From Coriolopsis trogii (lineage: Eukaryota > Basidiomycota > Agaricomycetes > Polyporales > Polyporaceae), in contig JAHYIO010000003.1 in NCBI GenBank assembly GCA_020543525.1, positions 2,728,001 through 2,792,000 on the forward strand: a stretch of 64,000 bases of DNA, read 5' to 3'. The stretch's first letter is position 1, and every line of letters starts with the position of its first letter. Of the stretch, positions 34,141-46,800 are shown one piece after another. The notes below the pieces were generated by a model. The model did not search any database and was not told where the DNA came from. It worked only from the letters and a program-made list of their open reading frames with translations. A program made the translations under genes and the position numbers.

Positions 34141-34896
34141 ATTACCGGCCGCGTACAACAACACTTTGAAGGGTTAGATGTCGTTGTCGAGTGGACGGAG
34201 ATGATGATAGCGGCGCACGGTAGTGTCACTGGTCATACTAGGCGGTCTGCTCCGGTCAGAGACTTGCGCCTATGCAATGATACTTCGCCTATTCTATTAC
34301 GAACAACCTACAGTCAGATGTTGAGCTATCGATTGCTGTATCGTCTCCGTTGTCTATTTTTTCCCTCGGGGACCTATGACTGGGTAGACAGAAGTGCAAT
34401 GCTAGTAACATACACATGTGTCTGTATGTATTGGAAGTCTCATTGGGTGCCGCGGAGCCAATATGATAGTAAGCAAAGCGCTGTATATCAACATAAACCT
34501 GTACTTGAGCGTAGAGAGAGTCAGGGCATGCTAGACATGAATGGTAGGTAGTCACAGGCGGCGCAGAAGCTTTTAGGACCTTGGCCATTTACACATGAGG
34601 GTGCACAAGTAAGGTGAGACGTCAGACGAAGACACAAGCTAACCCGACGCGCAAGAGCCCAACACACTTTCCATGCTTCCTCCAAGAGTCGTTGATCGGA
34701 GATGAAAATCGGCTGTATGATGCCCCAAGACATCGATACGAGGATGATGTCAAGAAGTTTCGATGGCTTGTCCGGACGTCAACTTAGATCTAGGGTCGTA
34801 CCAGTCTGTGTCCCAGTAAGCGTGGCACAGCGATCAGCAACACAGTTCCAGCCATCCGAGGGGATGAGGACAACAGTTCATGTGTCAATGGTCCAC
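34141..34896. other. Intergenic region between F-box pseudogene and member C
   Basis: AT-richer DNA; no gene is supported. Confidence 0.5.
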
Positions 34897-37303
34897 TCAG
34901 ACTTCGGTCGCTGAGGACGTGGCAGCGGGGGTGGTCTCCGTGGCATCCAAGGGCACAAAAGTGATCCGATGCTCAGGGACTTGTCCGCTGTGGAGTAATA
35001 TTGAGACAACGACAACATAGGAGATGAGAGGGGGGGGGGGGTCCAAAACTGCACTCACACAATGTACGTCGCACTGCAGTGATCACTCTTCAATGTAGTT
35101 CTGCAATCAGCCGACGCATTGCGAATAAGGGAGGTTCGCTGACGTACCAAGTACTTCATCGTCAAATGGATGTCAGTCGCAAGATGCCCGCACGAGCACT
35201 GAAGGGAGCCAAGAACGCCAGGCTCCACCACCGCATCGAAGTCCGCCACCCCGCACGTCTCCGGAAGGCCAAGGGCCTTGAGCACCGGCAAGACAAGCCC
35301 CCGTCGTTCCTCATGCTCGCCGAGGACTTCCATATTCGTAGGAGACCATGGCTCGTTCGGGTGCCGCAGTTGCCAGTGCTCCATGGCCTGGGTGCACGTC
35401 ATGTACTTGGAGCAGAACCATCTGCAGCTGAAAAGGGTGGTAAGGTCATTGAGGACCTTGCGGTCTGCAGTCGTCAATGCAGGGCCAGACTGTGGCTCTT
35501 GTGCCGACGCAGCTTCGGTCTCGTCGTCTGGATTTTCAGCAGAGCTAGCGGAGTCCATCGCACACTTCTTTCCCTTGCCCTTCTTTGACTTGCTCTGGCT
35601 TTTAGCAATCGCCTTCGGATGCGACGCTGAAGTTGAACCTTTCCGGGGTCCTGTTTGGACCTGGAGGTATTGTACGAGGTCTGAGAGAACCTGCGCACGA
35701 TAGATGCTCTCGGATTCGCGCCGCAGATCAGCTTCGATGGCAGTAAATGCGGCCTCGGCCACCGCATCTTCGGGTTCCGCAGACATGATCAGCGACTGCA
35801 TGCAGGGGAGTTCGAGAGCGTCAAGGGCGTTTGGGAGGGTGCGTTTGTACGGATGCTGTTTGCGATCCGCGCTGAGGAACTTCCTGTAGTGCGCGGAAAG
35901 CTCTTGCATGCGTTTCGGCCACTTCTGCTTGAATGCCTCCTTTTCGCGGCGTGCGCGATTGGGCTCCAATATGCGGATCAGCTTGGGGCGGATGGTTTTC
36001 CAGACTATGAGACACGGTGAGAACGACGTCGCGTAGAAACACTCAGTCGACGTACTGCGTTCAGTCAGAGGCCGTGGTTGTGTGATGATGTTGTAGAATT
36101 CTGTGTCGTAGCAGGTTAGGTCCGACTTCTGATACCCAAGCTGCTGGAGTCTCTCGATAATTCTGAGAGTGGTAATCAGCGGAACGGTGATTTGTTACAA
36201 TATGAGAATGCGTACGCGGCCTTGCGACTGGCTGACACATCTCTGTCATCTTGTCTCTTCACCTGAGATTGCTTACGCTCCCATATTTGCATGGCAATCT
36301 GGAACTTGATGGGAACAAGTGGTTGGGTATCATGTGTTCAAGGCGAAGAAAACGTCTACTCACATTCAATCTCTCCAGAGTCATCGCACCGCATTTGGAA
36401 ATATAGTCCTTGAGAGCTTCCACGTCCTCCTTTGCTCGAATCTCCTCGTATTTTCTGACGACAGCTATGAACTCGGCTTCATAGAATTTAGTCTTGATCA
36501 TCGTCTGGTGTAATTCAGTATGATTCGAAACTGTGGACAAATACATCTTAGCACCTGTCGGCGTTGAGAGACGATCTGCACGACGCACAGGAGTTGGTGC
36601 CCGATGCGTCAGGCAGCATGTTGAATATGACCGCCATCAAGGCGGCATCCTCCTTGATGCCTGCCTCCTTGCTAAGCACGGTGCCTGAGCGTATGCTAGG
36701 AGAAGACACAGTGAGTGGCCAATGTGGTGTATCGCGAATTCTGATATAATAATTCACTTTGCCTTCCAGCATGGACCACACAAACGGACTCGCGCGGCGT
36801 AATTGACCTTCCAGGTAGCCCTTGCTGCGCCACACGCCTGCCGTGACTTCAGAGCACAACCCAAGTTCCGAGAATCATCTCACTCACCATACACTTCGTT
36901 TCGAATACAAGGGATGCGTATTGAGGCTCACTGAGATTGGCAGGACAGTCCGGCAAAGGCGGATTGAAGTTTTTGCGTGCAGCGACCCATATTGAGCGTG
37001 TGTTACGAGACATGAGCATGTCCCTCAGCTCTTTTGAGACCCGAGCGAGTTGCAGAACATCGATTGGGCGTAAGTGTGATGTGATCTGTGGTAGCAGAAG
37101 GTGGTGAGAAACGTCTTGATCAGCATATGGGGAACGGCGACGCGCACCTCGAGAAACACGTCCACGGGAACGTTCATAATCCGCATGAGCTTTCCCACAT
37201 TTCGGCCTGTCGGGTTCTTCCCCTTTGTATTCTGAATCGGTTTGGAGTCCTGTTGACGAGTGAATATACGCGCAGAGGCGCTGATTCTTGGCTGCAGGTT
37301 CAT
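34897..37303 (-). CDS. F-box/Cys-His-rich family protein C
   Basis: The gene runs from ATG 37303 to TGA 34897-34899 with introns at the same places as member A, about 640 residues. Exon 1 ends NVPVDVFLE; exon 2 carries ARVSKELRDMLMSRNTRS, identical to A over most of its length. The Cys pattern KCMACG...CGPC, the C2H2-like site (FSCRWFCSKYMT..MEHWQLRH), the CSCG motif and RITFVPLDAT are all intact. The small penultimate exon is recovered by using the acceptor TTGAAG, giving SDHCSATYI, which aligns with SYHCNTM of A. The last intron contains a 12-G run. The protein ends in a Thr/Ala-rich tail without the repeats of A. This is probably an SCF substrate receptor. Its similarity to A, on the opposite strand, points to recent inverted duplication. 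Confidence 0.85.
35030..35041 (+). repeat. Homopolymer run of 12 G
   Basis: It lies inside the last intron of member C. Its length may vary or be mis-sequenced, but it does not change the spliced reading frame. Confidence 0.9.
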
Positions 37304-37975
37304 CTATAGTTTTTGAATATGGGGCAACACGCAGCTAACTACAAAGTATGAGGATGAGTGGTCTTGGTTTGCATCGGTGTCCACGGTAATAGTAGCGATA
37401 ACGTGACGTATACGTACAAGGTTGTTTACTACGCCGCAGACGCACTGGTTGTCTGCAGCCAGATGCAGATCACTGGACAGAAGTTGCGTCACGGCTTGGA
37501 AGGATGGGTGAGTGTCGATGAAGACGTTGTCGTGAAAATGCTCGAGCGACCGAGTGTAGTCGGCTGGCGAGTAGTTCTGTAGCTGTGGTCACGATGGGAG
37601 ATAGTGGGAGCCCCGGCCCTAGTGACCAGTAGCCGCCGTATTTGAACTCTTCTCGGGTGTCCTTACGTAAGTATACTCAATACGCAGCCTCCCCTAGGCA
37701 GCTGCAGACCTATGAGGCAAGTATGAGGCTAAGCACACTTTCTACTACACCGTCAAACCCGCCCGCGTCAAGCCTGAAGGTCCATAGGTCGTCAGAATGT
37801 GATTGCAATAACGCAGCCATATGCAATCTTATAACAAGGTAACAAACATCCCATTGACCGTGGGAATGATCATCCTCCTAGATCTCCGCCCCGTGTACTA
37901 CGCCAAATGCCCCTGTACCACCACTAGTACTGTTGGGCTGGGTCGACGACTCCTTGTCATAGGAAGGGGCAGCTA
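37304..37975. other. Intergenic region between members C and D
   Basis: It holds the member C promoter and the member D 3' end; no gene is seen. Confidence 0.5.
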
Positions 37976-40426
37976 CTAGAAGTACCAGTCACTGGTCGTC
38001 TTCTTCTGAGTCAGAGTCACGAGTGTGATGTGATGCTCCCTAGACGATGTCGAACCAAAAATCCGGGTCAGTCCGCGTGGCAGATCGTCCGGAGACAAAA
38101 CGACTCACTTTGCAAGGGGGTGTTTCCAGTTGCAATGGTCAATCTGGCAATTCATCCGTCAGCCTGCGCGCATTGCATCAAGGCTACACAAGCGGCTACG
38201 CACCAACTGACTCATCGTTGCAGTAGTCTGGGTAGTGAATTTACCGCACGAGCATCGCAGCGTGCCGGGAGCCCGGACGATCTGCTCGAGCTCCGACAAC
38301 GTGCATGTCGCAGGCAGTCCAAGAGCCTTGATCACCTTGAGAGCATTACAGCGTGCGCTCACCGGGGCAAGGCGCATGTATTTCGAGCGCCATGGCACGT
38401 CTCGATGCGACCACCACGTGAACTGTAGGTGCTCAAGAGCTTCGGTAAACGTCATGGGGCCCTTGTTGCAGTCTCGGGTACAATTGAAGAGCGAAGTCGG
38501 TCGGTCCAGCAGTCTGTGATCGGCGAGACTCAGCTTGGAGCCGGTAAATGGCATTCCAAGCTTGTCATGATAAACCTCGTCGTTGCTGTCTATTGCCTGT
38601 GTCGAGTTGATGTCCGTTGTACGGATTCTCTTCTCCGATCTGCCCTGCCTGCCATCGCTTACGGTCTTTGTGGGTAGTATATCTTCGACCGTAATAATAG
38701 GCCCTTCGCGGAGGAGCTGAGCAAGGTCCGATAATACCTGCACCTGGTAAATGCTCTCCGATTCGTGGAGGAAAGCAGGCTCGATGCCAGCAAACTGGGC
38801 TTCCGTCACCCTTGGCCAGGCAGACATTATCAGCGTCCTCACGCACGGAAGTTTGATGGCGCTGGCGAAGTTGGGGAGTGCAAGTTTGGTAGGACAGTAC
38901 GCAGATTCCTTGCGCGCAGACAGCATCTTGTAGTAATGGCAAGAGAGGTCACTTAAGTTTTGGCCCCATTTATCACTGAATGCTTCTTCCTCTCGGCGCG
39001 CACGCTCATCCTCCAAAACTTGGACCACTTTGGGGCGAACCTCACTCCATGCTATGAACAATAATCAGAGGGCTGTCAACATAGCGTTGTCTCTGAGCTG
39101 TAGCTTACCGGATAGGGTTAGAGGGATCGGTTGGTATAGGAGTTTATTGAATGTAGCATAATCTTCGTGCCAAAGGGTGGGAAACTCCGATGGCTTGTAG
39201 CCTTCCTTGCGCAGCTTGTCAATGATACTACACAGTTATCGGAAGTTACTGCATTAGCGATAGCGAATCCGAGCGGTGAATAACAATACATACGCGGCTC
39301 CACGTTCAGCCGCTATCACTTTCTTCATGGCCTCTTCTGACTGCAAGTATTCCATCCTCCACTTGACGAGGGCCGCTTGAAACTGTGTAGTCGCAATCAA
39401 TCACGGGGTCATACAAATGACATTTTGGCTCACGTTCGCCCTCTCCAGAGTTGCCGCAGATCTTTCTGCAACGTATGCTTGGAGAGCAAGCTTGTTTGCT
39501 TTCGCATTGATCTCCTGGTACTTCTCGGTCACGGCAACTAGCTCGGCTTTGTGATAATCGCTGAAAGGGCTCTGACTTAAACGTGTCCTATGCGACATGC
39601 CTGTGGGGATCCGTCAGTTGCCAGTAAGCTTGCATATAGCAGCACACTAACGTTCTTGAGACCCATTGGCTTTCATCTCGGGAAGCATATCGAAAATGGC
39701 TGTGACCATATCTGCCTCCTTCACGATGCCACCCCTCTTGCGTCCACGCGGGTTGGGAATGAACATATACACATCTGCGTCCTTCACGATGCCAAGCTCT
39801 CTCAGTGTCGCAAAGCCCATACACACGCTGCATAACGACACAGTGAGCACGGCGTGGTGCGATGAGTATTAGTATAGGTACAAACCTCGCGTTCCAGCAT
39901 GGTTTGCATAAACGGAGTCGCGTAGCGTATGAAACCTGGGTCTCTACCTCATCTCCACCTGTACCGCATTCCTCGTAGGTAGTCAGTACTTGAACGATCA
40001 CCCTAACTCAGACATAACTCACGAAACAGATGTTGCCGAACAAGAGGGCGGCGTAGAGAGGTTCGCTGAGATCGCTGGGACAGTGCAGTAAAGGCGGTCT
40101 GAGATGCCTACGGGCAAGAACCCAGGCGTCCCGCATATTCCTTGACATGAGCGTGCTCCTGAGGGTCTTCGAGGTTCGCGCGAGGTGGAGGAGATCGAGA
40201 GGATGTAGATAGCATGCAATCTGGTAGTGGTAAGAGTCGTGCTCGCGGAATCAAAGAGCACGATACACACCTCCAAGAATACGTCAATAGATAGATCCGT
40301 CATCTGTATAGGCTCTTTCAGAGAGCTTTGGGCTACGGTCACCTCCCCCTCCATCGCGGTTTTGATGACTGCCTTGGCTTCTCTTCGAGACGTGGTACCC
40401 CTCGCCTTTGACTTTGATTTGACCAT
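37976..40426 (-). CDS. F-box/Cys-His-rich family protein D
   Basis: The gene runs from ATG 40426 to TAG 37976-37978, with the family exon pattern. Exon 1 ends DLSIDVFLE; exon 2 has the F-box continuation ACYLHPLDLLHLARTSKTLR. The knuckle is CFEC and, 17 residues on, CKPC. Exon 4 is longer than in A and C, because a GIVK(D/E)AD motif occurs twice about 20 residues apart, with near-identical DNA. The large exon starts with AWSEVRPKVVQVLEDERARREEEAF and ends with the C2H2-like site (FNCTRDCNKG..EALEHLQF), although the last His of that site is not obvious. CSCGKF, DHCNWK and the end block HITLVTLTQKK follow. All lesions seen in E are absent. Probably functional; the target is unknown. Confidence 0.82.
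39700..39800 (-). repeat. Internal duplication in member D
   Basis: Two copies of a ~20-nt element (GCATCGTGAAGGASGCAGAT) lie about 60 nt apart in one exon and encode GIVKDAD and GIVKEAD. Confidence 0.7.
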
Positions 40427-40969
40427 GGTGAATGTAGTGCCGCAAAACTAGAGAAAAGTGATGATGTCTGGAGAGCGAAATGACAGCGGACAACGGAAGG
40501 CCTCAAGTCGAACGGTGGTCAGACAGAAACTTGAACACTGAACAGAGCCGTGACGTGTTGAAGCGCTCTCAGCCATGGTCGCGTACAGCATACTTATGTG
40601 ATTGACGGCTCGACACCCACAAACCGGCACGGCTAGTGCTACTTACTTAATGCCGTCACGAGCGCACCAATCTGGGGCCTTAAGCTGAGGAGATAAGTAG
40701 ACGATTCTCTGCCCGTGCATGATGGCTTCTTGTACGCTCAACCCACTTAGGTGGGCCTACGCGTTATCGGTCACCGCTATAGTCCGCACGGCAACGCCAA
40801 TACTGGCGTAGCGTAGCAAATTGTAGCATACCAGGCTCATCCACCTTCACGTTGGTTTGGACAGATAGAGCTCCGGGGCAAGCTACAAGCATAAACAATA
40901 TACTACAAGAGATCAGATTGGGACGCACACCTTACAGCGCTCGAACGATCCCAAAAAGGTCGCCGGCCC
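40427..40969. other. Intergenic region between members D and E
   Basis: It contains the member D promoter. No gene is recognised. Confidence 0.5.
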
Positions 40970-43110
40970 CTACATGTTCGTGTTCGCCTCCGTCCCCACA
41001 TTCGCGTTCGTGCTCGCCTCCGCCTCCGCACTCTCGTTCGTGGGCTTATCGGCGCCAGCGTCTGCATCTGTGCCGTTGACGCCGCCGGCGATTGCTTCTG
41101 AAGGTAGAGGAGGGAAACTGAAGCGATGGACGGTCTCACGCCGCCTGCAATACAAAGGGTATACTCCACTTAGCGAAAGATTAGTACGCAGCGCAAAATA
41201 CTCACCAGCTCTTCCCCAGATGGTCCATCTAATGTTCGAGCATGAATGTCAGCTCAAGTCTGATACGCCTGCCGGCGCTAAGTTATGTGACGTACCATAC
41301 GGCGCAGGTCGATGACGGGGAAAGGCTCTGGAGACTCCATGAAAAGCGTCCTACATGAGCACCGCATTGGGCCGGTGGCGGAAGAGATGATGTCGTCAAC
41401 GTCGAACAACTTGCTACCCTTCGAAAGACCGAAGGCTTCAAATACGAGCGGGACTAGACTGTCGACCTTGTCGTCTGGCCTTGAGGGTATCACCAAGCTC
41501 TGGACCACACTTGTTCGTGCTTCTGGTGGTGCTCGAGAAGCTCCGTCCAGGGCATGACCCCCCTCCCGCAACATTGCTTGCATCTGAATAGTGATGTCGG
41601 CTCGTCGAGGGTCTCCCAGTCAGCATCAGCGTCATCATCGCTCTCTTCGTCAGACTTGTGTCCACCGCTCAATGCATCGTCAGCGGCATCTTCGTGATCG
41701 CTGTCGCTAGCATCACCGTCTGAACCCGAATCATCCGTACGATTCTTCCCCTTCTGGCTGCGCCGGTTCTTCGCGACGGTGTCCGTTTCGGAGCCCCGCT
41801 CCCCACCGCCACCCTTCTTGCTGGAGGACGGCTTGTTGCCCGCGGGCTCTGGAGGGCCTTGGAGGACCTTAACGAGATCCCGTCGAACCTTCACATCGTA
41901 GATCTTCTCAACCTCTTCTAGCAGAGTTGCGACGATCCCCCTGGAATCCGCTCCCGTTAACTTGACATCCGAGTCCGCCGACGTAAGGAGCGCGTTCATG
42001 CACGGAAGGGTCAGAGCCTCGCTGAAGCTGGGGAGTATACGCTTGTAGCCGTTCTCAGGCTCGGTCCGGCCGGTCCCTGAGCAGAAAGCGCTTGTAACAG
42101 GCGTATAGCTGCTTCGTGCGCTTCAACCATTTCTGCCGAAACGCCTCCTCCGTCTGCCGCACGCGCTCGGCCTCAATCATACGGACCAGCTTCGGGCGAA
42201 CGGTGTTTCATACTGTGCAGCGTATCTGTCATTCAGCACCATGCACCCTTGCACGATCTATCTGGAGTACTTACTGCTGGTATCAGTGGACGTGGTTGCT
42301 GCCTGAGCGCGGCCTCTCCTTGTTCAGCGAGGATTGTCTTGTATGTTTTGACAACCGGGTTCGTAGAATTTGTCGCTTTTGGTTTGTTTGAGTTCCGTAA
42401 TCTCAGACTCATCTGCGAAGGTACATCAGAAGCTAGCATCATTAAGATCCTGCATATGCACATACTCCAGATGCATGCATGCGGATGCATGTTCACCTCC
42501 ATCATGCCAAGATCCTTATCAACGCCCAACTCCTTAGCCATGCGAGTACCAGACTTGCTGCTAGAAAGCAGTCAGGTACAAGACCGGTTCCGGATGTCGA
42601 CTGTGCACGAAGTCGCAGACGTACTTTGTATTCCAGCACGGGCCGCAAAAGCGCACTCCGGACGCGTAGCATACCTGGCGGCGAGCTCTTCCAGCACCAC
42701 AAGCCTGTCAAAAGCTGAGGTTGGGCTAGTACAAGGATGGAACGCGACTAACGATGCAGTTCAGTTCCAACCTAGGGACGCGTATTTCGGTTCGCTCAGA
42801 TCGTCAGGGCAATCCAGCATGGGAGGATCCAAACGTCTGCGAGCGTTGGCCCAAATATGGCGCATACTACGAGACATGAGAAGGTTTCAAATGTCATTCG
42901 ACACGCGAGCGAGACGCAGCAGATCGAGGGGATGTAGGTGGGAGACGATCTAGCCGACGTGCGGTGAGACGAAAGGCGCGAGCGGTGTTCTATGAGCTAC
43001 ACACCTCGAGAAAACATCGACGAGCAAGATCATCACCAGCATGAGTTTCCCTACGTTTCTTCCCGCCGGCAGCTTGCCTTTCGTGTTGTGGCTCGCGATT
43101 TCGGCGCGTA
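40970..43110 (-). pseudogene. F-box/Cys-His-rich family member E, inactivated
   Basis: Family landmarks follow in order on minus. GRNVGKLMLVM and a one-base-short DVFLE segment (near 43010) come first; then SHLHPLDLLRLARVSNDI with an in-frame TGA at 42887-42889, where relatives have Arg or Asp. Next is DCPDDLSEPKYASL with a frameshift before the first Cys, and an intact knuckle ACGAGRAR..CGPC. TELKQTKSDKFYEP is shifted against VVKTYKTILAEQ. The large exon has a frameshift after RDRPDR (about 42065) and another after EQVWS (about 41520). CSCR and a tail ending HRFSFPPLPSEA plus an acidic Asn/Thr/Ala segment complete it. At least five independent lesions leave no full-length product. The longest surviving frame is the acidic 41490-41999 part. 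The exon 1 start is unclear because the upstream frame is also interrupted. Confidence 0.85.
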
Positions 43111-43850
43111 AGTGTGTATACGAGTCCGCTCATTTTTGGCTTGTCCATCTTGCGACGCGGCAATAAGCTCCTGACAAGGAGGGTCAACGAGAGCGGTGTG
43201 ACCAGGGATATTGCGACCGGCGATGGTCGTCGGGAGAGCCCTGGAGAGCCTGAGGCTTGAGGCCTGAGGTGCGCTCCCGGAGCGCGATGCGTGTGACGTC
43301 GGGTCACGCGTGACTTGACGCGTAGTCACCGTCCTCAGCTGGGGAGGAACTTGAAGAAGAGGACCTCCTGACATGTTAGAATTCAGCAAGAGCACTTCAA
43401 TCCCTCAGACTATGAGGTCGAACTATCTTTTCGAATGGCTATGCTCAGAGTCAGAGTGACCCTGAACCGTCACGGTCCCGGCGCCTGTGATATCACGGAT
43501 GCGCTGGATTACCGTGTCCATGTTCCTCCAATGTTCGTAGATGTTTGGATGAATCACAAGACGTGACAATCGATGGTCTGCGAGTGGAATCTGTGCAGTC
43601 ATGGTTCGAGTTCACGTTCAGTCATAACGCCGTGCTGGCGAGCCAGTCGGGAGTCGGCGGTTTTTGCAGGGACAAACACGACCAAGCACGCGCTTTCCCT
43701 ACCGAGTTGCCGTGTCTCTGCGTCATCGGCCCACGGCCTTCACTCGGACACCCATTCTCAGCTTTGCCCAAACACATACACCACTCACTGCTCAGGACGG
43801 CGTCGACGACCACCCTGGCTCCAGCACTCGTTTGATTCTTGTCCATCTCC
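43111..43850. other. Intergenic, divergent promoter region of member E and LETM1
   Basis: No coding exon is recognised, although short open frames exist on both strands. Confidence 0.45.
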
Positions 43851-46800
43851 ATGACATTATGGCTTCCACGCGCCCCGCCATCGCTCCTCCTGCGCACTTG
43901 TAGCCGACACCCTCACTTGCTCGTCAGCATACGTACCTATGCTTTGGCCTCACAACATGCTCGTATTCACCTCCATATCTCCAGCCACAATGCTAAGCTA
44001 GAGCTTCGGCGTGGTTTGCACTCTTCTCCATCGCAAAATGACGTCTCTAGTGACAAGCCTCTCCCTCCTGCGCCGAAGGAAGACGCTCCTCTCGCGACAC
44101 GCGTCTGGAAGAAGGTCAAGCATGAGGTACAGCACTACTGGCACGGAAGCAAGCTCCTTGCCGCGGAGGTCCGAATCTCAGCGCGTTTGCAATGGAAGCT
44201 TCTCCACGGCGAGAGCTTGACGCGTCGAGAGAGGAGACAGGTACGTAGCCCAACAACCCATTACAGCTGTGACATTAAGAAGACATGCCATTTGTTCAGT
44301 TGAAGCGCACGACCACTGATCTACTGCGACTCATACCGTTTGCTGTCTTCGTGATCGTGCCGTTCATGGAGCTGCTCATTCCCGTCGTCCTCAAGGTCTT
44401 CCCCAATGCGCTTCCGTCTACGTTCGAGGACAAGTTCGCCGCGGAGGAGAAGCAGCGCAAGCTGCTCCGTGTGCGTCTCGAAATGGCCAAATTCCTTCAG
44501 GAGACCCTCCGCGAGTCTGGTCTCAAAGCGAACGCGCATATAGTTGGCTCCGACGCCTTCAAGGAATTCTTCCGCAAGGTTCGCTCTACGGGCGAATCCC
44601 CTTCGGCCGAAGATGTCATCAACGTTGCCCGCATGTTCGACGACGATCTCACACTCGACAACCTGTCACGTCCGCAGCTCGTGTCGACCTGTCGGTACAT
44701 GGGCATCAACGCCTTTGGAACGGACAACTTCCTACGAGGGAACATCCGCTCTCGCTTGATGCAGCTGCGTCGTGATGATGAAGCTATTGCGCGCGAGGGC
44801 ATTGACGAGTTGAGCACGTCGGAGCTTCAGGCAGCATGCCAGAGCCGTGGTATCAGGACCTTCGGTGTTTCGCCTGCGCGGCTTCGGGAGGAGCTCGCGA
44901 CTTGGATCGACTTGCACCTGCACAAGCGCGTGAGCGGTGTTCTCCTCGTTTTGGCCCGTGCATTCCAGTTCGACAAGAAGCCCGGAGAAAACGAGGACGG
45001 CAAGACGTCCATCATTCAGAGCCTTGAGGCCGTGTTGTGTGGTTTGCCGGACAATCTGGTGCGTAGCCTCCATGATGCATGCTCAATAGGATTTGTATCA
45101 ATGCAGAAGAACAGTTGAACGAAGCCGAGCTCGAGGTCGACGACCAAGCTAGCTACAAGCAGAAGCTCGAGGTCCTCAAGCAGCAGGAAGAGCTTATTCA
45201 GGATGAACAGGAGCAAGAACAACGCGAGGAAGATGCCCGTCGTGCCAAGAAGGAAGAGGAGGCGCGGTTGGCCGAGTCTCTCCTGCCTGAGTCTGAGGTA
45301 CGTGTCGTGTCCCTATCCGTTTCACTGGAGTACCTGTCCTTCTGAGTGAGGACGTCGCCTGTGCCTCGTCCACGGCATGCCGTGCGTATGCGATTGCGGC
45401 CGAGGTCGTACCTACCATGTTAATAGGCGGCAAGAGCGCACATGCTACACCGTAGCATGATGCTCTTGCCTTTGGCCCTACTAAGGTGCAGATTCGGAAC
45501 CGACGATCATTGCAACATCCATACCTAGTCGTGAGAGAACACGATGGTTGCTGGACCTCCGAGGAACTCTGTCGAGGTGGGCTCTAGTTGCATCCTCACT
45601 TGGGCCACAATCCCGAAAGAGATGATGAGAAGGCAAAATGAATGCTACATACCTGCCGCGCACACGCTGGAAGAGTTCTGTGCGATGGTGAAGACGTGGG
45701 GTTTGTAGAGCCGCCAATGTGGATTGTAGGCTGGTCATGAGGGAATAGGCTCTCGTCTGTTCTTCTCAGCTTCGTCTGCTGTGCCGCTTGTGGGGTGCTA
45801 CGCCCAGGAAGATGGTGCATGGCAGGTCGTGACCGGCCTTTTGGTTTTTCAATTGGTCAGCGACGATCACTGTGCAGTACGCTTCCGATCGGGAGAAGCT
45901 TCGTCTCCGGGCACAGTTACGCTGTCCCTGGGTTCTTGTTCGTCCAGACTCGGCAATCCGCAATGCCAGGAGGATACTGTGCGGCCTGAGACTTGACTTG
46001 CATGAAGACCTCTCGACGAAGGTTCGACAGGGAGGACAAGGGTGGCGTTCATACGCTTGTCAGCACTCTGAGATGCTGCAGGCATTCTGACCAGTCCCTC
46101 GTTTTCTCTGTCGGTCTGGATGTTTGATTGACCTCGTGGGTCCGCTCCCCGAGAAGATGTGAAGGCATGCCGATACTAGGGGCAGAGGGTATGTCCCAGC
46201 CAATGACCCTGCTCGTTGAGTCCAACCGTCATGTGGAAGCATCCTCGGCGACTGTCACACGGAGGGGGTATGGGACAGGCCCGGACAGCATGAGGTGGAC
46301 TTCTGCGATACAGAAGCGTCGATGTCGTTCATAATGAAAGGCTTCTGCTCGAGAGCTTCGCTTACGAGGTATCATTACGCGTTCTCCTTTACTCACGCAC
46401 GTTCACCTTGCAGCTTCAACCCGAGAAGGCCGAAGCGGCGGAAGCCGACGCACGCATGACGACCGAGCAGCTGAAGGAACTCGCGGAGGCGCTGTCGATC
46501 CTGTCCGCGAAGTCGTCTGTGCTGAAGGAGCGGGACGAACTGCGGGCGTTGATGGAGGAGAACCTGCAGGCGGAGGAGGACCCGAAGTCGCCGTCTGGGG
46601 CGCTGACGAAGCGGATCCGGACGATGCTGGAGAAGATCGACAAGCAGTTGGACGCGTACGACGCGCGCGTTGGGTCGTCGCTCCAGATGATCGAGAGTAC
46701 GCCCGATGGGCGGATCTCGGTCGAGGACCTCGACAAGGCGCTCGCTGTGATCAAGCACAAGCCAGACGAGGAGGTTGGGCATAAGGTGATCGAGAAGTTG

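Noticed and set aside
34990..35060. Read-through of the last two exons of member C without an intron
   Set aside because: The frame happens to stay open through the 12-G run, but the spliced form reproduces the motif and intron phase seen in A and D.
40974..41315. 113-codon plus frame rich in Ala, Ser and Val
   Set aside because: It is the antisense of the acidic tail of member E.
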